A stretch of 10,000 bases of DNA from contig JABUQX010038858.1 of the NCBI GenBank assembly GCA_015478945.1, positions 1-10,000 on the forward strand. The letters are read 5' to 3'. The position numbers and the translations under genes are program-made. Below, piece by piece: positions 1 to 7,319 of this stretch. Numbering within the stretch: position 1 is the stretch's first letter; each line of letters starts with the position of its first letter. Under the pieces are notes generated by a model. The model was given only the letters and a program-made list of their open reading frames with translations. It had not been told where the DNA came from and made no database searches. This DNA comes from Trachelipus rathkii (Eukaryota; Arthropoda; Malacostraca; Isopoda; Trachelipodidae).

Positions 1-81
1 ATAATATAATATATATATATATATATATAATTATTATTATATTATATAATATTATATATATATATATATATAATATATATT
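1..81. repeat. Imperfect (AT)n microsatellite
   Basis: Almost pure alternating A and T with occasional AA or TT phase slips. It abuts the tail of the minus-strand repeat unit that starts at 82 and continues off the left edge of the window. Confidence 0.95.
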
Positions 82-317
82 ATACAGAAAATAAATTGAA
101 TTAAACGCAATAATAATTTGTATTGACAAAACACCCTTTAAGAGTATTCACCTGCTGGGATTCGAACCTTGGACCCTAGCAGATGTACGTTTGCAGGTGT
201 TTGACTACGATGGAACTAAAAGGGAAAACCCCCCACTTTTCCTCTGAAGCAATCTAAGGCTTCCTAAAAGGAGTGAGGATGTCTACGGACATTCTAACTC
301 GGCAGTATCCCGTTCAA
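82..317 (-). repeat. tRNA-like repeat family, inverted unit
   Basis: Read on the minus strand, this matches the plus-strand units that follow. In order it has the GTTAGAATGTCC start, CCTCACTCC, GGAAGCCTTAGATTGCTT, the tRNA-like core, then GGGTGTTTTGTCAATACAAA and an AT-rich tail ending TTTTCTGTATA. The B-box-like GGTTCGAATCC is at 158-168 on the complement and matches the Pol III B-box consensus exactly. The unit is head to head with the next copy with only about 9 bases between, so the two form a large imperfect palindrome. The A-box region is damaged: the TGGTCTGGTGG seen in later copies is shortened here. Confidence 0.85.
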
Positions 318-326
318 CTAACTATC

Positions 327-640
327 CGGGAGGCTGCGGAGTTAGATGTTCTAGCATTGCCTCACTCCTTCTGGGAAGCCTTAGATTGCTTTCAGAGGAT
401 CAGAGAAACCTGGCAGGTTTCCTTTTAGTTCATCGTGGATGTTCTGGTGGTCAAAAACCTGCACCTAATCTGCAGGGTTCCAGGTTAGAATCCCAGCAGG
501 GTGAAATACTTGAGGGGTGTTTTATTAATACAAAATTATATTGCGTTTATTGCAATTATTTTCTGTACATCTTTGGCCCCGGTTCCTGAGTATTTTCATC
601 TTGCGCGGTACCCTGTTGGCCCAGGCCCGAGTGTGAACGG
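327..640 (+). repeat. tRNA-like repeat family, unit 1
   Basis: First plus-strand unit. It has GGAGGCTGCGGAGTTAGATG at the start, CCTCACTCCTTCTGGGAAGC at 360-379, a tRNA-like core at about 434-500 and a tail with GAGGGGTGTTTTATTAATAC and TTTGGCCCC. The B box is mutated (GGTTAGAATCC, 483-493), so this copy probably cannot direct Pol III. The short reading frames across it are not conserved between copies and are not genes. Confidence 0.85.
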
Positions 641-950
641 GGAGGCCTGCCGGAGGTTAGATGTCCTTGACATGCCTCACTCCTTCTGGGAAGCCTTAGA
701 TTGCTTTCAGAGGAAAAGTGGCGGGTTTCCTTTTAGTTCCTCGTGGTCTGGTGGTCAAACACTTGCACGTACATCTGCTAGGGTCCAGGTTCGAATTCCA
801 GCAGGGTGAAATACTTTAGGGGTGTTTTATCAATACAAAAATATAAAATTTCGTTTTATTGCAATTTATTTTCGTACATCTTTGGCCCCCGGTTTTGAGT
901 ATTTTCACTTGCGCAAGGTACCTGTTTGGCCCCAGGCCGAGTGTGAACGG
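641..950 (+). repeat. tRNA-like repeat family, unit 2
   Basis: Best-preserved complete unit, 310 bases long. From left to right it has GGAGGCCTGCCGGAGGTTAG, the CCTCACTCCTTCTGGGAAGC block, a tRNA-like core at about 742-807, AGGGGTGTTTTATCAATAC, a TTGCAATTTATTTTC stretch and a GC-rich end (GGCCCCAGGCCGAGTGTGAA). The GC-rich end joins directly to the next unit, so the copies are a tandem array and not scattered insertions. Confidence 0.9.
744..799 (+). promoter_or_regulatory. Pol III-like internal A and B boxes in unit 2
   Basis: TGGTCTGGTGG at 744-754 resembles a tRNA A box, as in the TGGTCTAGTGG type, with one difference. GGTTCGAATTCC at 788-799 is a B box with one inserted T; the copies at 158-168 (minus strand) and 5219-5229 have the exact GGTTCGAATCC. 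The spacing between the boxes is tRNA-like. This indicates descent from a tRNA, as in tRNA-derived SINEs. Present-day transcription is not shown. Confidence 0.65.
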
Positions 951-1278
951 GGAGGGCTGCCGGAGGTTAGATGTCCTAGGAAACCCCCATTTTGCCCTCC
1001 ACTCTTCTGGGAAGCCTACATTGCTTTCAAGAGGAAAAGATGGCAGGTTTTCCTTTTAGTTCATTCGTGGTCTGGTGGTTCAAAACCTGCACCTACATCT
1101 GCTAGGTCCAGTTCGAAATCCCAGCAGGATTGAAATACTTGAGGGGTGTTTTTCAATTACAAAATTATATTGCAGTTTTATGCAATTTCTTTTCTGTACT
1201 CTTTGGCCGCCGGTTCACTGAGTATTTTTTCATCTTGCGCAGGGTACCTGTTTGGCCCCAGGCCCGAGTGTGAACGGG
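951..1278 (+). repeat. tRNA-like repeat family, unit 3
   Basis: Third tandem unit, about 328 bases, slightly longer than its neighbours because of many one- or two-base insertions, for example in the AGTATTTTTTCATC run near 1220. The tRNA-like core is at about 1065-1128 with an intact-looking A box (1068-1078) and a B box altered to AGTTCGAAATCC. Confidence 0.85.
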
Positions 1279-1310
1279 GAGGCCTGCAGGAGGTTAGATG
1301 TCCTTGACAT
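1279..1310 (+). repeat. tRNA-like repeat family, unit 4, left part cut by hAT insertion
   Basis: The unit starts normally (GGAGGCCTGCAGGAGGTTAG) and follows the family through ATGTCCTTGACAT, where family similarity stops abruptly. In unit 2 the same sequence continues with GCCTCACTCC. Here that continuation is found only at 5104, on the far side of the hAT element. Confidence 0.85.
1303..1310 (+). repeat. Left target-site duplication of hAT element (CTTGACAT)
   Basis: Eight bases directly outside the CAGGG terminus. Unit 2 has a single CTTGACAT at the same place. The right flank has CTTGGACAT at 5095-5103. Eight-base duplications are the known signature of hAT transposition. Confidence 0.8.
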
Positions 1311-1327
1311 CAGGGCTGTGGAGCCGG
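1311..1327 (+). repeat. Left terminal inverted repeat of hAT element
   Basis: CAGGGCTGTGGAGCCGG, immediately inside the CTTGACAT duplication. It pairs with the complement of 5079-5094. Confidence 0.8.
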
Positions 1328-1553
1328 AGCCGGAGCCGGGAGCCGGAGCCGCAGAGCAGCAAGGTTTTGGGTGGAGCGGAGCCGGAGTCGAGGCGAAACT
1401 TTCTGAGGGCGGACTGGAGTCGGAGCGAGCGAGGCGAAATTTTTGAGTGGACTGGAGCCGAGCCGGAGTCGGAGGCGAAATTTTTTGAGGGGCACCTGGA
1501 GCCCGGAGCCGGAGTCGGAGCCGCAAAAAGAGAGGCTGCTCCGGCTCCGGAAA
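1318..1553 (+). repeat. GGAGCC/GGAGTC-rich left subterminal repeat block
   Basis: Degenerate hexamer repeat (GGAGCC, GGAGTC, GGAGCG) arranged in larger sub-units of roughly 40-50 bases, each ending in a spacer such as GGCGAAATTTTTTGAG (seen near 1390, 1432 and 1469). It closes with an opposite-strand stretch, CTCCGGCTCCGG, near 1540. Open frames on both strands here code for low-complexity Arg/Pro/Glu/Ser strings and are shadows of the repeat. Confidence 0.9.
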
Positions 1554-1591
1554 ATACAATTAAGTAATTATTAATTTTATTACTACAAGTG

Positions 1592-1620
1592 TATATATAT
1601 ATATATATTATATATATATA

Positions 1621-1652
<32 letters not shown>

Positions 1653-1670
1653 CTATATATATATATATAA

Positions 1671-1712
<42 letters not shown>
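1592..1712. repeat. (AT)n microsatellite inside hAT element
   Basis: Long alternating AT tract with a few TTT or TAC interruptions. The Ile/Tyr reading frame across it is an artefact of the repeat. Confidence 0.95.
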
Positions 1713-1774
1713 TAAAAAATATTATGTTTAATAATTTTTTTTATTCACTTACAATTCTTAGATTCCGATATTTT

Positions 1775-1779
1775 ATTAT

Positions 1780-1867
<88 letters not shown>

Positions 1868-1925
1868 TATATATATTATATATATATATATTATATATAT
1901 ATATACATATATTATATATATGTAT
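1775..1925. repeat. (AT)n microsatellite inside hAT element, second tract
   Basis: Alternating AT with ATTATAT slips, separated from the previous tract by about 60 bases of AT-rich but non-repetitive sequence. Confidence 0.95.
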
Positions 1926-1994
1926 TATTCTTTTTTTCTAGAAAATTTTGCTTAATGTTAATTTATTATTTCAATAATATAAAAGGTTCGGTAC

Positions 1995-2040
1995 TTCTAT
2001 AGATTAACTTTAATTAAATTAAGTTTAATATCCTATAGAA
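1995..2040. repeat. Imperfect palindrome upstream of transposase remnant
   Basis: Perfect outer arms TTCTATAG (1995-2002) and CTATAGAA (2033-2040). The inner arms also pair with short gaps (ATTAACTTTAATT against AATTAAGTTTAAT). The sequence between 1926 and the transposase remnant near 2217 is otherwise AT-rich with nothing recognisable. Confidence 0.6.
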
Positions 2041-2216
2041 AAATCATTGTCACTAACCAAAATCGAAACACCTCATCATGTACTTGAATATATTGACTCA
2101 CTCATGAAGATAAAAATTACTTTCAATATTGTTCATATGAATAGTTTAACACAGTTTATGGAAACAGTCAGTTCGTCAGGACAAGAGAGTACTACCTAAC
2201 TATCAGTTACATCATG

Positions 2217-4085
2217 GGGTCACAAATAATTCTAATTGGATCCTTTAAATTAATGCGAAATTTAAAACGCAATCATCCAGACATTGCTGCAATTGTTTAA
2301 AACACAGGTAAAGCTGAAGGTAATCTGGATAAACCTTTATTTCAAAAACTCAGACTAAAGTGTAAACTTTGAAAAGTTGTTTAAGGCAAGTCAGATGTTT
2401 ACCTTAAGTGAAAAAAATTCAAAATACAAATTGATTTAATGGTTGTTAAAGATAGTGACCCCCATTAGTTTTCTTTGCATGACCAGGATTCAAAGCACTG
2501 TGTGGAGACCATGGCTTAGAAATTGGAAGTCCCTTTAGACTGGAAATATATTTGTAAAAGTTCTAGAAGAAAAAATAAACTTAAAAAAAAGTAATATTAT
2601 AAATTGCATAAAGGGACGCTTTGTGCACTTTAAAAATGGATACTTACACATGGGCAAGCTAAATTATTATGTCAAAAATATTATAGTGGACGAAAATTAA
2701 AACAATTTTTTAAACGTAGCAGGTTAAAAGAAAAAAATACATCAACATTTTTAGCGAATATATTCCAAGAATTTGTTACTGGACATTTCTTAATAAGGAT
2801 TGAAATAAACAAGAGGACAGTAATTTTAGCTTAGTTACGCGTAACGCATCAAACATGACAGTACGATTGAAAATTATATAAGGACAAGATGAGGCGTTGA
2901 GGAATAGGAAGCTTTGTAAATGCGATACTGATTTTATTGAATGTCAAACGAAGAAGTAATAGTTGTTTTCAGAATGAACTTGATTAAAAACTAATGAAAA
3001 GACTATGTTCCTATAACGTTAACATTGCACACACATGAGATGGGGAGTTCATACTTTACAGTTAAACAGGCGTCATGGTCTCCACAATTACTTATAGAAG
3101 CAAATTCTTATAAGCAGGGCGAGGACAAATAGCAAAGCAGCACGTTTACCCCAAAATTAATGGAAGTTCTAAAAGAATCAAGCTGCAAAAGTGGCAATCT
3201 AAGATCCAGAGACAAGATGGGGAAGTACATGTTTTAATGCTCTTAAAGGCTTCTGAAACTAAAGTTATAGTAGTGTTAGATGGCTTTGCCAGGTACTTCT
3301 GAACTTTCTTCTTCTGACAGTCAGTGGGAACAATCGAAACCTGAAAATTATTAAAAACCACCGTTACTTTTACAACAAAATTATGTCAATCAGAAGACTT
3401 GACCGCAGGAAAATTTTTATAGAGAACGGATCTTTAGCAAATCACAAATAAATTCCATGAAAAAGAAGGGAAAGATGTTAACTGAAAATAAAAATATTTG
3501 TGTCTGGCAATCTTTGTTTAGAATCTTTTTCAGAACTGAAGATTGATATTTTAAAGCTAGGAGTGTGTTCTTTGTGAACTAGGACTTAAAAATGAATAAC
3601 GCTATCGAACAAGAAAATTTGGTCGGGAGTCAGATAGCATTCAGCAGTTTCAGGAATACATCCCTTGTTAGAATATTTGTCATCAGAATGAAGATGAAGA
3701 AGTCAAAATTACGCCAGATATGGGAAAAATGGAAGCATGCAGAAAAGCGATTGAAAAAACTATAAAGACAATCTACTAGTAAAAGACATTTCAACCTAAA
3801 TATCTTCTAGAAAATAAAGGATTAGTTAGAATTCCATAAGTCGTTTAGAATGGAATATATGGAAAAATTCGACCAGAAATTAAGTTAACAGTATGAAGAG
3901 GCAATCAATTTTGCTATTCCTAAAATTTTGCCAGATGGCGCTTGCACAATTACAGCTTTGCCTCTATTCAAGTGAATGTTGAGAGCTTATTATTCTGCTT
4001 TAAAAATAATAATTATTTGGATCTAAGGACTTCGTTAAAGGAGGATTTTATTGATGGTTTTATTTTTAAGAACAAATTGTTTTGA
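2217..4085 (+). pseudogene. hAT transposase, heavily degraded
   Basis: Transposase of the surrounding hAT element, which would cut and join DNA at the element ends. No frame is open for long, but hAT landmarks occur in the right order in shifting frames. A possible BED-finger end (LKRNHPD, 2235-2300) comes first. SLVTRNASNM at 2828-2857 resembles the hAT V-T-D-N-A-S-N-M core, with R where the catalytic Asp is expected. TRWGSTCFNALKGF is at 3212-3253. ELSSSDSQWEQ at 3301-3333 and SEDLTAGKF at 3390-3416 follow. The C-terminal dimerisation region (VNVESLLFCFK, then LRTSLKEDFIDGFIF) ends at a TGA at 4083-4085. Many stops and frameshifts separate these. Zinc-binding cysteines of the BED finger are not visible. 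The hAT assignment is secure; the subfamily is not determined. Confidence 0.8.
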
Positions 4086-4090
4086 ATAAA
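4085..4090 (+). promoter_or_regulatory. AATAAA at end of transposase remnant
   Basis: AATAAA overlaps the last base of the terminal TGA. It could be the ancestral polyadenylation signal. In sequence this AT-rich such a hexamer can occur by chance. Confidence 0.35.
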
Positions 4091-4153
4091 TATTTATATT
4101 ACATGTGGCGGGCTGTTCAAGAGAAATTATTTTAAAAATTTAGGAAGAAGTGA

Positions 4154-4330
4154 ATTATTATATATATATATATTATATATATATATTATATTATATATAT
4201 ATATATATTATATATATATATATATATATAATTATATATATATATATATATTATATATAATATTATATATTATATTATATATATATACTATCATATTAAT
4301 ATATAAATATATATATATACGGATATTATA

Positions 4331-4373
<43 letters not shown>

Positions 4374-4378
4374 TATAT

Positions 4379-4432
<54 letters not shown>

Positions 4433-4470
4433 ATATATATCATAATATATACGGGGATATAATATATTCA
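4154..4470. repeat. (AT)n microsatellite inside hAT element, 3' side
   Basis: More than 300 bases of alternating AT with irregular slips and a few interruptions (ACTATCATATTAATAT near 4287, TACGGATAT near 4318, TACGGGGATAT near 4450). It lies between copies 1 and 2 of the triplicated segment. Confidence 0.95.
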
Positions 4471-4678
4471 TTATAAAACAATCTGTTTTGAATAAAATTT
4501 ATGTCTATATATGTTCAGCACATAGTTCAACGAGGGAATTATATTTAAACTTAGGATGAATCTAAAAAATATTGAATTTTTATGCTTTTTAGAAAAAATA
4601 AAAAAAATTTATCTATTACGTAACCTGTCAAGGTTCATCGGTTCAAAGAGGAATTAAAATAAAATTTTTAGGAAGAAA

Positions 4679-4866
4679 TGTTGAATGATTCCTTTTCTAG
4701 GTATTTCTAAAATTTCTTATTTTTCTATAAATATTTTCTAAGTTTTAAATTCTAGTTAATAAAAGATGTTATTAACAAACATTTAATTTCATCATACCTT
4801 CAAAATTTTTTTTTTATCAGAATTAATGATTTCATGACTGTAAAAGGAGAAGGAATTTATCAACTG
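4679..4866. other. AT-rich non-coding stretch of hAT element
   Basis: The sequence between the triplicated segment and the right GGAGCC block is AT-rich with poly-T runs and contains no recognisable coding or RNA motif. It is interpreted as the 3' non-coding part of the transposon. Confidence 0.5.
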
Positions 4867-5070
4867 GGGTTCGGAGCCGGGCCGGAGCCCGGAGCGGAAG
4901 ACGAGGCAATGTTTAAAATGCCGGAGCGGAGCCGGAGTCGTATCAGGTTTAGTTTTCAAGGCTGGCCGAACCGGAGCTCGAAGCCGGATAATTTTGAAAC
5001 GATGGTGTCGAGCTGGAGTTGGAGTCGGATATTTTAAAATGATGGAGCCGGAGGCGGAGTCGGAGCCGGA
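4867..5070 (+). repeat. GGAGCC/GGAGTC-rich right subterminal repeat block
   Basis: Same motif and same strand as the left block, so it is a direct and not an inverted copy. Sub-units carry spacers such as GATAATTTTGAAACGATGG (4987-5005) and GATATTTTAAAATGATGGAG (5027-5046), giving a sub-unit of about 40 bases near the end. It finishes GGAGCCGGAAAAAAATTGCC just inside the right terminal repeat. Open frames across it on either strand are repeat shadows. Confidence 0.88.
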
Positions 5071-5078
5071 AAAAAATT

Positions 5079-5094
5079 GCCGGTCCGCAGCCTG
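5079..5094 (-). repeat. Right terminal inverted repeat of hAT element
   Basis: On the complement it reads CAGGCTGCGGACCGGC. Compared with the left end it lacks one G of the GGG, has C for T, and lacks one G of GGAGCC. Confidence 0.75.
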
Positions 5095-5103
5095 CTTGGA
5101 CAT
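5095..5103 (+). repeat. Right target-site duplication of hAT element (CTTGGACAT)
   Basis: Equals the left CTTGACAT with one extra G. The next base restores the normal repeat-family sequence GCCTCACT. Confidence 0.75.
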
Positions 5104-5262
5104 GCCTCACTTTCTGGGAAGCCTATTAGATTAGCTTTCAGAAGAAAAGATATGGCGGGTTTCTTTTAGTTATCCGGTTATGGTGGTCAAACACCTGCAC
5201 GTACATCTGTAGGGTCCAGGTTCGAATCCCAGCAGGGTGAATACATTTAGGGGTGTTTTATC
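5104..5262 (+). repeat. tRNA-like repeat family, unit 4, right part
   Basis: Continuation of the unit begun at 1279. It has GCCTCACTTTCTGGGAAGCC, the TTAGCTTTCAGAAGAAAAG block, a tRNA-like core at about 5174-5237 with a perfect B box GGTTCGAATCC (5219-5229), and AGGGGTGTTTTATCAATA. It then passes straight into (AT)n, so the rest of the unit's tail is missing or replaced. The A-box region is altered by an inserted TTA (GGTTATGGTGG). Confidence 0.85.
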
Positions 5263-5285
5263 AATATATATAATATTATTATTTT

Positions 5286-5368
<83 letters not shown>

Positions 5369-5388
5369 TATATAATATTATATATATA
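5263..5388. repeat. (AT)n microsatellite between unit 4 and retrotransposon fragment
   Basis: Alternating AT with short TTATT interruptions. It joins the truncated tail of repeat unit 4 to the broken edge of the reverse transcriptase fragment. Ile/Tyr frames on both strands are artefacts. Confidence 0.95.
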
Positions 5389-5395
5389 CGGTCAA

Positions 5396-5975
5396 TTTTT
5401 CTCTCTGTTGATGACCTGGCGCCCATATAATTGCAGGTGCGGCATGCCATTTCTGAAAAGGCAAATTCAACTAAGGATTACTGAGAATATTTCCAATGGA
5501 GGTGTTCCCCATGTTTCTTCTTATCTTTCTCTCCAATAAACATCAAGCGCTACTGTTTTGGGGAAAAAGGGAGTCGATAGAACCTGCCCCCCTTCCTCAA
5601 CGAACCTAGCCTTATATGGTTCACCCATTTCTACAACTTTACAAATCAAATTTCTAGGACTCATTCTAAATGACCACTTAACATATAGCACCACACATAT
5701 AAAGTCCTGAAAACGACATTGTCATGGCAGTGCTTGACCTTATTACGTATATATTGCTTCAGAATCTTGAGGCGTAAATACCGCAGTTCCTTTTACGTCC
5801 TACGTCTCCGTTAATCATATCAAAGTTGGGCTATGGCTGCGTTAATATATGGTCAGACCTCCCCAACTCTACTACATTTGTTAGATTCCATCCAAAACGA
5901 GGCGATCTATATCTCTACTGGACAGGGGCGAAGCGTCCAGTCATCTATTGATGCGGAGATGACTGACCATATGAG
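5396..5975 (+). pseudogene. Non-LTR retrotransposon ORF2 fragment: end of reverse transcriptase
   Basis: Remnant of the polymerase that copies the element's RNA at the target site. FLSVDDLAPI (VDD at 5407-5415) corresponds to the catalytic F/Y-x-D-D box of non-LTR reverse transcriptases. It is followed in shifting frames by pieces of the downstream region: QIKFLGLILNDHLTYSTTHI near 5644-5703, SKLGYGC near 5819-5840, then LIYGQTSPTLLHLLDSIQNE and ISTG near 5845-5925. The order and spacing match elements of the I/Jockey/R1 group. There are several stops and frameshifts. Everything upstream of the VDD box is absent: the left edge is (AT)n. The right edge fades near 5975, before another (AT)n tract. 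It may be a separate copy from the fragment at 8595-9918, because the two overlap in the protein. Confidence 0.75.
5938..5965. repeat. Short perfect hairpin
   Basis: CAGTCATCT and AGATGACTG, nine perfect base pairs around a ten-base loop, inside the reverse transcriptase remnant near its right edge. No function is assigned. Confidence 0.5.
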
Positions 5976-6029
5976 ATATAAAATAAATCAATCATTTTTA
6001 TCAAATTTCATTATTTATTTTCATTTCAT

Positions 6030-6101
6030 CTATATATATATATATATATATAATATATATATATATATATTATATATATATATATATATATATTATATAT
6101 T

Positions 6102-6143
<42 letters not shown>
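6030..6143. repeat. (AT)n microsatellite
   Basis: Alternating AT with TTATATATTTATATT interruptions, directly following the end of the reverse transcriptase fragment. Confidence 0.95.
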
Positions 6144-6147
<4 letters not shown>

Positions 6148-6610
6148 TTGAAAAAGCAGATCAATTAAAATGAATTAATATTAATATAACATGCCCAGGT
6201 AATCTCTAAATTTGTCGGATCAATTGCGAGAACATATCATTATTATTATATAGTGTCAACATCTGTCAGGCTAACAAAATTTCGACAAAAATGATAGTAA
6301 ATATAACATGCCCCAGCTCATTTCTAAATTGTTGCTTCATCCCTATTATGAGCGAATTTTTAATCTCGTATTTAAAGCATTGGTACTTTAAGATTTCGTT
6401 CAAACTTCGGACTTCGGAAATATAATTAAATGTTTTTAAAGAAACTTTACCAGTGAAATGATATTTTTAGAATCAGGTGAAACACATTTTTCGTAATTTT
6501 ACTGTTTTTACAAAATAAAAGTCAATTAAAATTCCCTTACTTTAGCTTTTCAATATAACACTTTGTAAAGTATGAAAATATTTTGAAAAAAAATTAAACA
6601 ATTAAAAACA
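6144..6610. other. AT-rich unassigned stretch with one short direct repeat
   Basis: No reading frame, RNA motif or known element is recognised here. The one structure is a direct repeat: AATATAACATGCCC..CTCTAAATTTGT at 6183-6214 and AATATAACATGCCC..TTCTAAATTGTT at 6300-6332, about 117 bases apart. The rest is AT-rich with frequent A and T runs. Confidence 0.5.
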
Positions 6611-6652
6611 AAAATTGCAAAAATTTAAGTTATTCTTTTTAAATAAATATAT

Positions 6653-6758
6653 TATTTTATTATTCATTATATATTATTATTATTATTATTATTTATATTT
6701 TATTATTATTATTATTATAATTTTATTATTTAATTATTATTATATTATTATTATTATT
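6653..6758. repeat. (TTA)n microsatellite
   Basis: Runs of TTATTATTATT with TTTAT interruptions, a different unit from the AT arrays, ending at TTGGGTTCAATATA. The Ile/Tyr/Phe reading frame that spans it is an artefact. Confidence 0.9.
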
Positions 6759-6763
6759 GGGTT

Positions 6764-6810
<47 letters not shown>

Positions 6811-7120
6811 TATATATTATATATTATAATTTATATATATTATATATAGTATATTATATATATATATATTATATTTATATAATATATTATATAAATATAT
6901 AATTATAATATATATATATATTATATATATATATATATATTATATATTATATATAATATATATATATAAATATATATATTATTATATATATATATAATAT
7001 ATATATATATATTTGGGTTCAATATACATATATTATAAATATATATTATATATATATATAATATATATATTATTTAATATATATAATATATATATATAAT
7101 TATATATACTATATATATAT
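6764..7120. repeat. (AT)n microsatellite with repeated TTGGGTTCAATATA block
   Basis: About 350 bases of imperfect AT. The non-repetitive block TTGGGTTCAATATA appears at the left border (6757-6770) and again at 7013-7026, each time followed by AT, which suggests duplication of a block together with its AT array. Confidence 0.9.
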
Positions 7121-7135
7121 ATTAGTGATTGCAGG

Positions 7136-7199
7136 TAACATCTGCATCCGCATCCGCATCGCATTCGCGCTTTGCCCTGCGGATGTAGCGCGGATGTTA
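7136..7199. repeat. CATCCG-rich imperfect hairpin
   Basis: TAACATCTGCATCCGCATCC (from 7136, arm to 7157) can pair with GCGGATGTAGCGCGGATGTTA's counterpart at 7179-7199, leaving a loop of about 21 bases that contains GCATTCGCG. It is strongly GC-rich against an AT background and resembles the short-motif subterminal repeats of some hAT elements. Confidence 0.65.
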
Positions 7200-7319
7200 A
7201 TTGTCGAGATTTGATAAAGAATATTATATAAAATTACTTAAGATGAATCTGAAAAAGAAAATGAAAATGAAAAATGAATTGAAGGCAATTCAAAACGGCT
7301 GATATTCCATATCTTAATG

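Larger units (their letters stand above)
4071..4678 (+). repeat. Three degenerate copies of a segment in the hAT 3' region
   Basis: The core GTTCAA-GAG-AATTA-TTTAAA-TTAGGA-GAA occurs at 4115-4150, 4525-4560 and 4641-4678. Copies 1 and 2 also share the preceding AACAA..TGTTTTGAATAAA (4071-4090 and 4477-4496), and copies 2 and 3 share an AAAATTTAT lead-in. The distance between copies 2 and 3 is about 115 bases. Copies 1 and 2 are pushed apart to about 407 bases by the (AT)n tract. Confidence 0.6.
1311..5094 (+). mobile_element. hAT DNA transposon, full length but inactive (about 3.8 kb)
   Basis: The boundaries are set three ways. Similarity to the tRNA-like repeat breaks at 1310 and resumes at 5104. 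The flanks CTTGACAT and CTTGGACAT look like an 8-bp target duplication with one extra G. The ends form an inverted pair, CAGGGCTGTGGAGCCGG at 1311-1327 and, on the complement, CAGGCTGCGGACCGGC from 5094 back to 5079, differing by one substitution and two single-base gaps. CAGGG-type ends with 8-bp duplications are typical of hAT. The interior has a GGAGCC-rich block, (AT)n, a degraded transposase on the plus strand, (AT)n again, a triplicated segment and a second GGAGCC-rich block. The transposase is too broken to work, so this is a fossil copy. Much of the length is expanded (AT)n. Confidence 0.85.

Noticed and set aside
742..807. Functional tRNA gene
   Set aside because: A- and B-box-like sequences are present, but the T-stem pairs poorly, no clear anticodon arm or acceptor stem forms, and it is one of several diverged repeat copies.
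386..1133. Short plus-strand open frames in the tRNA-like repeat units
   Set aside because: Frames and starts are not conserved between units and cross the tRNA-like core. Some shared peptide pieces reflect DNA repeat identity, not selection.
1230..1567. Open frames on both strands rich in Arg, Pro, Ser and Glu
   Set aside because: They are read-throughs of the GGAGCC/GGAGTC hexamer repeat, open in several frames at once, with no domain.
1589..1786. Poly Ile/Tyr protein frames, also at 5237-5539, 5833-6168 and 6615-6902
   Set aside because: Translations of (AT)n and (TTA)n. Only flanking parts of the second and third frames carry real retrotransposon-derived peptide.
3146..3361. Minus-strand 71-residue open frame
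   Set aside because: It lies opposite the hAT transposase landmarks TRWGST and DSQWEQ on the plus strand, so it is an antisense shadow.
4792..5103. Open frames on both strands over the right GGAGCC block
   Set aside because: Same cause as the left block: simple-repeat shadows spanning the transposon end and target duplication.
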